NCBI GenBank assembly: GCA_021307345.1
Contig: CP089930.1
Location: 744,001-808,000 of the forward strand
DNA length: 64,000 nt
Source of the DNA: Escherichia coli
GTDB taxonomy: Bacteria > Pseudomonadota > Gammaproteobacteria > Enterobacterales > Enterobacteriaceae
Reading direction: 5' to 3'
Of this stretch, positions 48,995-63,336 are shown piece by piece. Under the pieces are notes generated by a model. It ran no database searches, had not been told where the DNA came from, and saw nothing but the letters and a program-made list of their open reading frames with translations. The translations under genes and the position numbers were made by a program. Numbering within the stretch: the stretch's first letter is position 1; every line of letters starts with the position of its first letter.

Positions 48995-49666
48995 TTGGAT
49001 AAGGTTTTAAATTCTGCGTTGCATTCTTCAGCAGAAAAGAGGAAAGGTATTCTTGCGATTGGTGCGCATCCTGACGATATTGAATTAGGTTGTGGCGCAT
49101 CGCTTGCTCGTCTTGCGCAGAAAGGATTTTATATCACCGCCGTTGTCATGACTGCTGGCGATTCGGGTGTAAGCGAAATCATCGATCGTCATGAAGAATC
49201 TCGCGAAGCATTAAAGATGTTGGGGTGTCAGAAAACTATTCATCTTAATTTTTCAGACACCCGTACACATCTGCAACTCAATGATATGATTTCCTCCCTG
49301 GAAGATATTATTAAAAATCAAATTCCCGCTGATGTAGAAATCATACGGGTATATACCATGCATGATGCTGACCGCCATCAGGATCATCTGGCAGTTTATC
49401 AGGCATCAATGGTTGCCTGCCGCACTATTCCACAGATCCTCGGCTATGAAACGCCAAGCACCTGGCTTTCATTTATGCCCCAGGTTTTTGAATCCGTAAA
49501 AGAAGAATATTTTACCGTAAAACTTGCAGCGTTAAAAAAACATAAAAGCCAGGAGCGACGTGATTATATGCGTCATGAACGTTTACGTGCTGTTGCACAA
49601 TTTCGCGGACAACAGGTCAATAGTGATCTGGGTGAAGGCTTTGTTATTCATAAAATGATTCTTTGA
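48995..49666 (+). CDS. yaiS: PIG-L/LmbE-family deacetylase YaiS (223 aa)
   Basis: Predicted zinc-dependent N-acetylglucosamine-type deacetylase. The metal motif AHPDD is at 24-28 and the second histidine motif is in MHDADRHQDH. The TTG start at 48995 is preferred: GGAGTG lies 7 bases upstream. An ATG at 48980 in the same frame has no ribosome site and would add 5 residues. First gene of a four-gene operon with yaiP 9 bases downstream. Substrate unknown; the neighbours suggest an amino-sugar polymer or its precursor. K-12 YaiS is, as I recall, shorter. Confidence 0.85.
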   Translation: MDKVLNSALHSSAEKRKGILAIGAHPDDIELGCGASLARLAQKGFYITAVVMTAGDSGVSEIIDRHEESREALKMLGCQKTIHLNFSDTRTHLQLNDMISSLEDIIKNQIPADVEIIRVYTMHDADRHQDHLAVYQASMVACRTIPQILGYETPSTWLSFMPQVFESVKEEYFTVKLAALKKHKSQERRDYMRHERLRAVAQFRGQQVNSDLGEGFVIHKMIL

Positions 49667-49675
49667 GCAGACTTA

Positions 49676-50872
49676 ATGAAAACCTGGATCTTTATATTTA
49701 TGGCCGTAGCAATATTGCTATGGTTTTTGAGTACGTTAAGGCGTAAGCCCAGCCAAAAGAAAGGCTGTATTGACGCGATTATTCCTGCCTATAACGAAGG
49801 CCCCTGTCTGGCACAATCACTGGATAATCTGCTGCGCAATCCTTATTTCTGCCGGGTAATTTGTGTTAACGACGGCTCCACGGATAATACCGAAGCGGTA
49901 ATGGCGGAAGTCAAACGCAAATGGGGCGACCGCTTTGTTGCTGTTACGCAAAAAAATACCGGCAAAGGCGGCGCTCTGATGAACGGCCTGAACTACGCCA
50001 CCTGCGACCAGGTTTTTTTAAGCGATGCTGACACCTATGTTCCGCCCGATAAAGACGGAATGGGTTATATGCTGGCGGAAATTGAGCGCGGCGCTGATGC
50101 CGTCGGCGGCATTCCTTCCACAGCGTTAAAAGGCGCAGGTTTGCTGCCTCATATTCGCGCCACGGTAAAACTGCCGATGATCGTTATGAAGCGCACGCTA
50201 CAACAGCTTTTGGGCGGCGCGCCCTTTATTATCAGCGGTGCCTGTGGGATGTTCCGTACCGATGTATTGCGTAAATTTGGTTTCTCGGATCGTACCAAAG
50301 TCGAAGATCTGGATCTCACCTGGACGTTGGTCGCCAATGGTTACCGCATTCGTCAGGCGAATCGCTGTATTGTATACCCTCAGGAATGCAACAACCCGCG
50401 TGAGGAGTGGCGTCGCTGGCGGCGCTGGATTGTGGGTTACGCGGTCTGTATGCGTCTGCATAAAAGGCTTTTATTTAGCCGTTTCGGCATCTTCAGTATT
50501 TTCCCTATGCTGTTGGTCGTGCTCTATGGCGTTGGGATTTATCTAACCACCTGGTTTAATGAATTAATCACCACCGGGCCACATGGCGTGGTACTGGCCA
50601 TGTTTCCGCTTATCTGGGTCGGCGTAGTTTGTGTTATTGGTGCTTTTAGCGCCTGGTTTCATCGTTGCTGGTTGTTGGTGCCTTTAGCGCCACTTTCCGT
50701 TGTGTATGTATTATTAGCTTATGCCATCTGGATTATTTATGGACTTATTGCCTTTTTTACTGGACGCGAACCTCAGCGCGACAAACCCACCCGTTATTCC
50801 GCACTGGTGGAAGCGCCAACCGCTTATTCCCAACCTTCTGTCGCAGGAACTGAAAAGCTATCTGAAGCTTAA
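49676..50872 (+). CDS. yaiP: Membrane glycosyltransferase family 2 YaiP (398 aa)
   Basis: Processive-type GT2 enzyme in the inner membrane. One N-terminal helix is at about residues 3-20. The GT2 core shows IIPAYNEG, NDGSTDN, the DxD motif in LSDADTYV, a KVEDLDLTW acid motif, and an RRWRRW element resembling QxxRW. C-terminal helices lie at about 270-370. This layout matches PgaC and other polysaccharide synthases. It overlaps yaiX by about 130 bases if yaiX starts at 50739. Confidence 0.9.
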   Translation: MKTWIFIFMAVAILLWFLSTLRRKPSQKKGCIDAIIPAYNEGPCLAQSLDNLLRNPYFCRVICVNDGSTDNTEAVMAEVKRKWGDRFVAVTQKNTGKGGALMNGLNYATCDQVFLSDADTYVPPDKDGMGYMLAEIERGADAVGGIPSTALKGAGLLPHIRATVKLPMIVMKRTLQQLLGGAPFIISGACGMFRTDVLRKFGFSDRTKVEDLDLTWTLVANGYRIRQANRCIVYPQECNNPREEWRRWRRWIVGYAVCMRLHKRLLFSRFGIFSIFPMLLVVLYGVGIYLTTWFNELITTGPHGVVLAMFPLIWVGVVCVIGAFSAWFHRCWLLVPLAPLSVVYVLLAYAIWIIYGLIAFFTGREPQRDKPTRYSALVEAPTAYSQPSVAGTEKLSEA

Positions 50873-51431
50873 TGTTAAAGAGAAAAATATTCAGATTGCT
50901 GACCAGGTGATTATTGATGAAAGTGCCGGTGAAGTTGTTATCGGTGCCAATACCCGCATTTGCCACGGTGTGGTTATTCAAGGGCCGGTAGTGATTGGTG
51001 CAAACTGCCTGATAGGTAATTATGCGTTTATTCGCCCCGGTACGGTAATCAACAATGGCGTAAAAATTGGTTTTGCCACTGAAATCAAAAATGCGGTTAT
51101 TGAGGCGGAAGCGATGATTGGACCGCAATGTTTTATTGCCGATTCCGTTGTTGCAAGCCAGGCATATTTGGGCGCACAGGTGCGTACCAGTAACCATCGA
51201 CTGGATGAACAGCCAGTATCGGTTCGCACCCCAGAGGGTATTATCGCTACCGGCTGCGATAAATTAGGTTGTTATATTGGTCAGCGTTCACGTCTTGGCG
51301 TGCAGGTAATTATTTTACCTGGCCGAATTATTTCGCCAAACACGCAACTTGGCCCGCGCGTTATTGTAGAACGCAATTTACCTACCGGAAATTATTCACT
51401 CCGGCAAGAACTTATCCGTACAGGAGATTAA
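50739..51431 (+). CDS. yaiX: Hexapeptide-repeat acyltransferase YaiX (230 aa)
   Basis: Left-handed beta-helix protein, predicted acetyl- or acyltransferase. Repeated I-G-x-N/x-x-x-I hexapeptides run through residues about 55-210. It is uninterrupted here; in K-12 the gene is split by an IS2. The start is uncertain: ATG at 50739 has TGGAT upstream, and ATG at 50721 is also in frame. Either way it overlaps the yaiP end in another reading frame. yaiO starts 1 base after its stop. Confidence 0.8.
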   Translation: MDLLPFLLDANLSATNPPVIPHWWKRQPLIPNLLSQELKSYLKLNVKEKNIQIADQVIIDESAGEVVIGANTRICHGVVIQGPVVIGANCLIGNYAFIRPGTVINNGVKIGFATEIKNAVIEAEAMIGPQCFIADSVVASQAYLGAQVRTSNHRLDEQPVSVRTPEGIIATGCDKLGCYIGQRSRLGVQVIILPGRIISPNTQLGPRVIVERNLPTGNYSLRQELIRTGD

Positions 51432-51432
51432 A

Positions 51433-52206
51433 ATGATAAAACGGACGTTATTAGCAGCGGCAATCTTTAGCACATTGCCCGCTTATGCCGGGTTAACTTC
51501 CATTACCGCAGGCTACGATTTTACCGATTATTCTGGCGATCATGGCAACCGTAATTTAGCGTATGCTGAACTGGTGGCGAAAGTTGAAAACGCAACGCTG
51601 CTTTTTAATCTTTCCCAGGGGCGTCGTGATTATGAGACTGAACGTTTCAATGCTACACGCGGTCAGGGCGCTGTCTGGTACAAATGGAATAACTGGCTGA
51701 CAACCCGCACGGGTATTGCCTTTGCCGATAATACACCGGTCTTTGCCCGCCAGGATTTTCGTCAGGATATTAACCTGGCTTTGCTGCCAAAAACGCTGTT
51801 CACGACTGGTTATCGCTACACTAAATATTACGATGATGTTGAAGTCGATGCCTGGCAAGGCGGCGTATCGCTCTACACTGGCCCGGTGATCACCAGCTAT
51901 CGCTATACCCATTATGACTCCAGCGATGCTGGCGGCAGTTACAGCAATATGATTTCCTTGCGTCTGAATGACCCTCGCGGCGGCGGTTATACTCAACTTT
52001 GGCTTAGTCGTGGGACGGGAGCTTACACCTACGACTGGTCTCCGGAGACGCGTCACGGGAGCATGAAGAGCGCCAGTTTACAACGTATTCAGCCTTTGAC
52101 AGAGCAACTGAATCTGGGGCTGACTGCCGGTAAAGTGTGGTATGACACGCCGACCGATGATTATAACGGCCTGCAATTCGCTGCCAATCTGACCTGGAAA
52201 TTCTGA
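51433..52206 (+). CDS. yaiO: Outer-membrane beta-barrel protein YaiO (257 aa)
   Basis: Outer-membrane protein of the YaiO family. The signal peptide is about residues 1-19 (PAYA cut). The mature part alternates aromatic and polar residues in beta-strand pattern and ends NLTWKF with a terminal phenylalanine, the usual assembly signal. Full length. As the last gene of yaiS-yaiP-yaiX-yaiO it is a candidate exit pore or anchor for a surface glycan, as PgaA is for poly-GlcNAc; this is inference. Confidence 0.88.
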   Translation: MIKRTLLAAAIFSTLPAYAGLTSITAGYDFTDYSGDHGNRNLAYAELVAKVENATLLFNLSQGRRDYETERFNATRGQGAVWYKWNNWLTTRTGIAFADNTPVFARQDFRQDINLALLPKTLFTTGYRYTKYYDDVEVDAWQGGVSLYTGPVITSYRYTHYDSSDAGGSYSNMISLRLNDPRGGGYTQLWLSRGTGAYTYDWSPETRHGSMKSASLQRIQPLTEQLNLGLTAGKVWYDTPTDDYNGLQFAANLTWKF

Positions 52207-52332
52207 TTCCTTCCGCCGCCTGCTATCCGGGCGGCAATCCCACGAGATTAGCGCCCAAACACTCTTCTTTCCTCTTCGTTTCCTCCAGATATCCCCCACA
52301 TTCATCGGATAAATTTTATTCTCCAGTGTTAT

Positions 52333-52381
52333 ATACTATAGGGGGGTATGCATTGACATATAGCATACCCCCCTATAGTAT
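52333..52381 (+). promoter_or_regulatory. frmR promoter flanked by FrmR operators
   Basis: A perfect inverted repeat with 19-base arms, 52333-52351 and 52363-52381, each holding an ATA-G6-TAT core typical of CsoR/RcnR-family operators. A -35 TTGACA lies in the spacer (52353-52358) and a -10 TAGTAT at 52376-52381, 17 bases apart. Bound repressor would cover the whole promoter. Confidence 0.88.
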
Positions 52382-52407
52382 ATTGCGTACAGATGATGAG
52401 GTGCGAA

Positions 52408-53827
<1,420 letters not shown>

Positions 53828-53845
53828 TATCCCGCACGTAACGAA

Positions 53846-53876
53846 CCGTCGCCATCCTGTTCGCGGATGGTGACGG
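53846..53876. terminator. Hairpin between frmA and yaiL
   Basis: A 12-bp stem with one G-T pair (53846-53857 with 53865-53876) between convergent stops. There is no good T run, so the strength is unknown. Confidence 0.55.
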
Positions 53877-53884
53877 ACATATAA

Positions 53885-54424
53885 TTACCACATCAAATCA
53901 TCAGGCACCTTAAAGTCGGCATACGGATCGTCTTCATCCTGCTCTTCGGCGCTGAGTGCACTGTGCAACACAATACTGCTGGCATCACGTTGGGCGATTT
54001 TGTCGGCAACGCTTGCCGGAATAATGGCGTATTCACCTTCACTATTGCCGTCAGTAACCAGACGGGCAATTGCCAGGCGGCCATTAATCAACTGCGTTTG
54101 CGTGAGCTTATCTACAAAAATTTTCTTAATCAGATTGCCGTCGGTGAAGTTAAAACCGATATCGCCATTAGCAATGGTGATACGGTTCATTTCGATAAGC
54201 TGCTTCACCTGAGCTTTATATTCTTTCGCTAATGCCGCTTGTTTTTGTTGTTCACTAAGCTGTTTATCACGCTCAAGCTGTGCCTTTTTATTTTCTTCTA
54301 CCGCCGCCCGTGCTTCACGCGCCTGAACACGCGATTTTTTCGCCGTTCTCTCGACCTTCGCCGCTTTTTTGCTGGTGACTAATCCTGCTTTGAGCAACTG
54401 CTCTTGTAAGGTAAGTTTTGCCAT
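53885..54424 (-). CDS. yaiL: Nucleoprotein/polynucleotide-associated YaiL (179 aa)
   Basis: DUF2058 protein of unknown role. A lysine-, arginine- and alanine-rich coiled-coil region (about 15-75, for example KKAAKVERTAKKSRVQAREAR) suggests nucleic-acid binding. A small globular domain and an acidic C-terminus follow (DEDDPYADFKVPDDLMW). The start at 54424 begins MAKLTLQEQL, the conserved N-terminus. It sits between frmA and lacI, where K-12 also has frmB and the mhp cluster. Confidence 0.88.
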   Translation of the reverse strand: MAKLTLQEQLLKAGLVTSKKAAKVERTAKKSRVQAREARAAVEENKKAQLERDKQLSEQQKQAALAKEYKAQVKQLIEMNRITIANGDIGFNFTDGNLIKKIFVDKLTQTQLINGRLAIARLVTDGNSEGEYAIIPASVADKIAQRDASSIVLHSALSAEEQDEDDPYADFKVPDDLMW

Positions 54425-54560
54425 CTTTATTTCCAAACCCGCTGAATAATTTTTGCGAGTATACCTGTAAATACAGTGAGTGTATCGAAGTGGGCTTTCT
54501 CTCTCCTGTGACCTGGCGTCAGCATTTTAAATTTCACTTTGGTGTCAGCCCTGCCGGGTG

Positions 54561-54589
54561 GCGCAAAACCTTCCGTGGTATGGCATGAT
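54561..54589 (+). promoter_or_regulatory. lacI promoter
   Basis: A -35 GCGCAA (54561-54566) and -10 CATGAT (54584-54589), 17 bases apart, the weak constitutive promoter of lacI. Sequence upstream of about 54557 no longer resembles the K-12 mhpR side. Confidence 0.85.
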
Positions 54590-54624
54590 AACGCCCGGAA
54601 GAGAGTCAATTCAGGATGGTGAAT

Positions 54625-55707
54625 GTGAAACCAGTAACGCTATACGATGTCGCCGAGTATGCCGGAGTCTCTTATCAGACCGTTTCCCGCGTGGTAAATC
54701 AGGCCAGCCACGTTTCTGCGAAAACGCGGGAAAAAGTGGAAGCGGCAATGGCGGAGCTGAATTACATTCCCAACCGCGTGGCACAGCAACTAGCGGGCAA
54801 ACAGTCGTTGCTGATTGGCGTTGCCACTTCCAACCTGGCGCTTCATGCGCCTTCACAAATTGTTGCGGCAATTAAATCCCGCGCCGATCAACTCGGTGCC
54901 AGCGTAGTGGTATCAATGGTGGAACGCAGTGGCGTCGAAGCCTGTAAAGCGGCGGTTCATAATCTTCTCGCACAACGCGTCAGCGGCCTGATTATCAACT
55001 ATCCCCTGGATGAACAAGATGCCATCGCCGTAGAGGCAGCCTGCGGCCACGTGCCGGTTTTGTTTCTTGATGTCTCCGACAAATCCCCCATTAACAGCAT
55101 TATTTTTTCCCATGATGACGGCGCACGGCTCGGCGTGGAACATCTGGTCGCGTTGGGTCACCAGCAAATTGCGCTGTTGGCGGGTCCATTAAGTTCTGTC
55201 TCGGCGCGTCTGCGTCTGGCGGGCTGGCACAAATATCTCGATTGCAATCAACTACAGCCAATAGCGGAGCTTGAGGGTGACTGGAGCGCCATGTCTGGTT
55301 TTCAACAAACCATACAGATGCTGAATGAGGGCATTACCCCCACCGCAATGCTGGTTGCTAACGATCAGATGGCGCTGGGTGCAATGCGCGCCATTACCGA
55401 GTCAGGGCTGCGCGTTGGTGCGGATATCTCAGTGGTGGGGTACGACGATACCGAAGACAGCTCGTGTTATATCCCACCGTTAACCACCATTAAACAGGAT
55501 TTTCGCCTGCTGGGGCAGACCAGCGTGGATCGCTTGCTGCAACTCTCTCAGGGCCAGGCGGTGAAGGGAAATCAGCTATTGCCCGTATCACTGGTGACAC
55601 GTAAAACCACCCTGCCACCCAATACGCAAACCGCCTCTCCCCGCGCGTTGGCGGATTCATTAATGCAGCTGGCACGGCAAATTTCCCGGCTGGAAACCGG
55701 GCAGTGA
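54625..55707 (+). CDS. lacI: Lactose operon repressor LacI (360 aa)
   Basis: Tetrameric repressor of lacZYA released by allolactose. The N-terminal helix-turn-helix has Tyr17, Gln18 and Arg22 of the recognition helix; the hinge and sugar-binding core follow, and the C-terminal leucine zipper (LADSLMQLARQISRLE) makes tetramers. The conventional start is the GTG at 54625. A base difference from K-12 creates an in-frame ATG at 54616, three codons upstream, which may add M-V-N. The stop lies inside operator O3. Several core residues differ from the laboratory protein, but the DNA-binding helix is unchanged. Confidence 0.96.
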   Translation: MKPVTLYDVAEYAGVSYQTVSRVVNQASHVSAKTREKVEAAMAELNYIPNRVAQQLAGKQSLLIGVATSNLALHAPSQIVAAIKSRADQLGASVVVSMVERSGVEACKAAVHNLLAQRVSGLIINYPLDEQDAIAVEAACGHVPVLFLDVSDKSPINSIIFSHDDGARLGVEHLVALGHQQIALLAGPLSSVSARLRLAGWHKYLDCNQLQPIAELEGDWSAMSGFQQTIQMLNEGITPTAMLVANDQMALGAMRAITESGLRVGADISVVGYDDTEDSSCYIPPLTTIKQDFRLLGQTSVDRLLQLSQGQAVKGNQLLPVSLVTRKTTLPPNTQTASPRALADSLMQLARQISRLETGQ

Positions 55708-55720
55708 GCGCAACACAATT
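55700..55720 (+). promoter_or_regulatory. lac operator O3
   Basis: Matches O3 upstream of the lac promoter, with one base changed from the K-12 version as I recall it (A at 55716, in CAACACAATT). It overlaps the last codons of lacI. Confidence 0.85.
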
Positions 55721-55722
55721 AA

Positions 55723-55738
55723 TGTGAGTCAGCTCACT
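55723..55738 (+). promoter_or_regulatory. CRP site of the lac promoter
   Basis: TGTGAGTCAGCTCACT, a near-consensus CRP site. It differs from K-12 at one spacer base and keeps both TGTGA and TCACT half-sites. Confidence 0.92.
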
Positions 55739-55755
55739 CATTAAGCACCCCAGGC

Positions 55756-55785
55756 TTTACACTCTATGCTTCTGGCTCGTATGTT
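55756..55785 (+). promoter_or_regulatory. lacZYA promoter
   Basis: A -35 TTTACA (55756-55761) and -10 TATGTT (55780-55785) with an 18-base spacer, unchanged from the weak CRP-dependent K-12 promoter. Confidence 0.93.
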
Positions 55786-55791
55786 GTGTGA

Positions 55792-58904
<3,113 letters not shown>

Positions 58905-58910
58905 TAATAA

Positions 58911-60209
<1,299 letters not shown>

Positions 60210-60218
60210 GCAATCAAT

Positions 60219-60248
60219 GTCGGATGCGGCGCGAGCGCCTTATCCGAC
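60219..60248. repeat. REP element between lacY and lacA
   Basis: Palindrome of REP type (GTCGGATGCGGCGCGAGCGC and CTTATCCGAC) in the lacY-lacA gap, at the same place as in K-12, where it affects mRNA stability and lacA expression. Confidence 0.85.
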
Positions 60249-60274
60249 CAACATATCAGGACGGAATGATCGCA

Positions 60275-60886
60275 ATGAACATGTCGATGACAGAAAGAAT
60301 AAAAGCAGGAAAGCTATTTACCGATATGTGCGAAGGCTTACCTGAAAAAAGACTTCGTGGGAAAACGTTAATGTATGAGTTTAATCACTCGCATCCAGCG
60401 GAAGTTGAAAAAAGGGAAAGCCTGCTTAAAGAAATGTTTGCCACGGTAGGAGAAAATGCCTGGATAGAACCGCCTGTCTATTTCTCTTACGGTTCCAACA
60501 TCCATATAGGCCGCAATTTTTATGCAAATTTCAATTTAACCATCGTCGATGATTACACGGTAACGATCGGTGATAACGTACTGATTGCCCCCAACGTTAC
60601 TCTTTCCGTTACGGGGCACCCGGTACACCATGAATTAAGAAAAAACGGAGAGATGTACTCTTTTCCGATAACGATAGGCAATAATGTCTGGATCGGGAGT
60701 CATGTGGTCATTAATCCAGGCATCACCATCGGGGATAATTCGGTTATTGGCGCAGGTAGCGTCGTCACAAAAAACATTCCACCAAACGTCGTAGCTGCGG
60801 GCGTTCCCTGTCGGGTTATTCGCGAAATAAACGACCGGGATAAGCAGTATTATTTCAAAGATTACAAAGTTGAATCGTCAGTTTAA
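60275..60886 (+). CDS. lacA: Galactoside O-acetyltransferase LacA (203 aa)
   Basis: Trimeric left-handed beta-helix enzyme acetylating non-metabolised galactosides with acetyl-CoA. Hexapeptide repeats run from about residue 70 to 185, with the catalytic histidine in VTGHPVHHELR near 115. The start at 60275 gives the normal length; the frame opening at 60224 lies in the REP element. Last gene of lacZYA, convergent with cynX. Confidence 0.96.
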   Translation: MNMSMTERIKAGKLFTDMCEGLPEKRLRGKTLMYEFNHSHPAEVEKRESLLKEMFATVGENAWIEPPVYFSYGSNIHIGRNFYANFNLTIVDDYTVTIGDNVLIAPNVTLSVTGHPVHHELRKNGEMYSFPITIGNNVWIGSHVVINPGITIGDNSVIGAGSVVTKNIPPNVVAAGVPCRVIREINDRDKQYYFKDYKVESSV

Positions 60887-60898
60887 ATTATAAAAATT

Positions 60899-60962
60899 GC
60901 CTGATGCGCTTCGCTTATCAGGCCTACAAATTCAGTGATCTACGTTGGCCGCATCCGGCATG
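60899..60962. repeat. REP elements between lacA and cynX
   Basis: A REP palindrome at 60899-60927 and a second half-type element at about 60944-60962 (GGCCGCATCCGGCATG), between convergent operons. Confidence 0.8.
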
Positions 60963-60988
60963 AACAAAGCGCAGGAACAGGCGTCGCC

Positions 60989-62143
60989 TCATGCCTCTTT
61001 GACCCACAGCTGCGGAAAACGTGCCGGTGCAAAGCGCAGGGTTATGATCATCAACCCAACAACGCACAGCGCATGAAACACCCAGTCCATCAGGTAATTG
61101 CCACTGATGCTACGCAGCACACCAGAAAACCAGGGAGCAAGCCCGGCGATAATAAAACCGATCCCCTGCATAAACGCCACCAGCTTGCCAGCAATACCCG
61201 GTTGCGCAGAGTGATCGAGCGCCAGCAGCAAACAGAGCGGAAATGCGCCGCCCAGACCTAAACCACACACCATCGCCCATAATACCGGCAATTGCAGCGG
61301 CAGCCAGATAAAGCCGCAGAAACCCACCAGTTGTAACGCCAGTGCCAACAGCAAAAGTTTGCGCCGATCCTGATGGCGAGCCATAGCAGGCATCAGTAAC
61401 GCTCCCGCCGCTTGCCCAAGCGTCATCAACGCCAGCAAAGAACCGCTGTACTGCGCGCTGGCGCCAATCTCAATATAGAAGGCGGGTAACCAGGCAATCA
61501 GGCTGGCGTAACCGCCGTTAATCAGACCGAAGTAAAGTCCCAGCGTCCACGCGCGGGGAGTGAATACTACGCGAACCGGAGTGGTTGTTGTCTTGTGGGA
61601 AGAGGCGACCTCGCGGGAGCTTTGCCACCACCAGGCAAAGAGCGCAACAACGGCAGGCAGCGCCCACCAGGCGAGTGTTTGATACCAAATCTCGCTGTGT
61701 TGAACTAACCAGGGCGTCAGGGCGGCACCAAGTCCACCGCCGCCCATCAGAGCCGCAGACCACAGCCCCATCACCAGTGGCGTGCGCTGCTGAAACCGCC
61801 GTTTAATCACCGGAGGCATCACCGTCTGAATGATGCCGATCCCCACCCCACCGAGCAGTGCGCTGCTAAGCAGCAGCACACTTTGAGGGTAAAGCTCACG
61901 CATCAATGCACCGACGGCAATCAGCACCAGGCTAATGGCGACGCTGCGACGTTCGCTGACATGCTGATGAAGCCAGCTTCCGGCCAGCGCCAGCCCGCCC
62001 ATGGTGACCACCGGCAGAGCCGTCAACAGGGCAGCCACGCTAAAGCTCATTCCGCTCGCCTGGCGCAATTGCGGTAGCAGTGGCCCGACGGAAGTGAGCA
62101 GTGGTCGCATATTAAGACCAATCAGCACCAGAACCAGCAGCAT
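60989..62143 (-). CDS. cynX: MFS transporter CynX (384 aa)
   Basis: Inner-membrane major-facilitator protein encoded with cyanate degradation, related to the NimT/YeaN group; transport of cyanate has been proposed but not proved. Twelve hydrophobic segments. The start at 62143 (MLLVLVLIGLNMRPLL) is the K-12 choice; an ATG at 62170 adds 9 residues. Neither has a strong ribosome site, and both are close to the cynS stop. Last gene of cynTSX. Confidence 0.92.
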   Translation of the reverse strand: MLLVLVLIGLNMRPLLTSVGPLLPQLRQASGMSFSVAALLTALPVVTMGGLALAGSWLHQHVSERRSVAISLVLIAVGALMRELYPQSVLLLSSALLGGVGIGIIQTVMPPVIKRRFQQRTPLVMGLWSAALMGGGGLGAALTPWLVQHSEIWYQTLAWWALPAVVALFAWWWQSSREVASSHKTTTTPVRVVFTPRAWTLGLYFGLINGGYASLIAWLPAFYIEIGASAQYSGSLLALMTLGQAAGALLMPAMARHQDRRKLLLLALALQLVGFCGFIWLPLQLPVLWAMVCGLGLGGAFPLCLLLALDHSAQPGIAGKLVAFMQGIGFIIAGLAPWFSGVLRSISGNYLMDWVFHALCVVGLMIITLRFAPARFPQLWVKEA

Positions 62144-62175
62144 CGTGAACGTCTTTTGATGGTCGCGCATGGCTG

Positions 62176-62664
<489 letters not shown>

Positions 62665-62676
62665 TTAAAAATAAGG

Positions 62677-63336
62677 TTACGCTGCGGTTGGCTGGCGTAG
62701 CGGTATGGCACAAACGCCGGGATTGGTTGCCAGTGGTACGAACTGGCGGGTTGCGCCGTCAAAGGCTGCGATACTGCCGCTTTCAATGTCGTAGACCCAG
62801 CCGTGCAGCGCGATCCGTCCCTCTTCGAGCGCCAGGCGCACCGATGGATGCGTTTGCAAATTAGCCAACTGAGCAATGACGTTTTCACGCACCATCGCCG
62901 CAGCTTTGGACGGTAAATCGCGATGCGGGCGCACCTCATTAACGACGCGGGCAGAATCGGCATAACGCAGCCAGTGGGAGACGGCAGGCATATGGTTCAT
63001 GCACTGACAGCTGGCAATGGCGGTCATGGCGCCACAGTTAGAATGACCACAAATCACAATGTCAGATACCCGAAGCGCAGCGACGGCATACTCCACCGAA
63101 GCAGAAACGCCACCGGGTTCCGGCCCATAAGAAGGAACGATATTGCCCGCGTTGCGAATAACAAACAGATCGCCGGGTTCGCGTTGTGTCACCAGCTCAG
63201 GGACCAGACGGCTATCGGAGCAGGAAATAAAAAGGGTGCGCGGGCTTTGCTGTGTCGCCAGCTGTTTAAACAAGGCTTCCCGCTCAGGAAATGCTTCGCG
63301 CTGGAATTTAAGGAATCCATCAATAATCTCTTTCAC
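62677..63336 (-). CDS. cynT: Carbonic anhydrase CynT (219 aa)
   Basis: Beta-class carbonic anhydrase that keeps bicarbonate available for CynS. The zinc ligands Cys39, His98 and Cys101 are present, with Asp41 and the SCSDSR segment (38-43) and GHSNCGA. Full length. First gene of cynTSX, divergent from cynR. Confidence 0.97.
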   Translation of the reverse strand: MKEIIDGFLKFQREAFPEREALFKQLATQQSPRTLFISCSDSRLVPELVTQREPGDLFVIRNAGNIVPSYGPEPGGVSASVEYAVAALRVSDIVICGHSNCGAMTAIASCQCMNHMPAVSHWLRYADSARVVNEVRPHRDLPSKAAAMVRENVIAQLANLQTHPSVRLALEEGRIALHGWVYDIESGSIAAFDGATRQFVPLATNPGVCAIPLRQPTAA

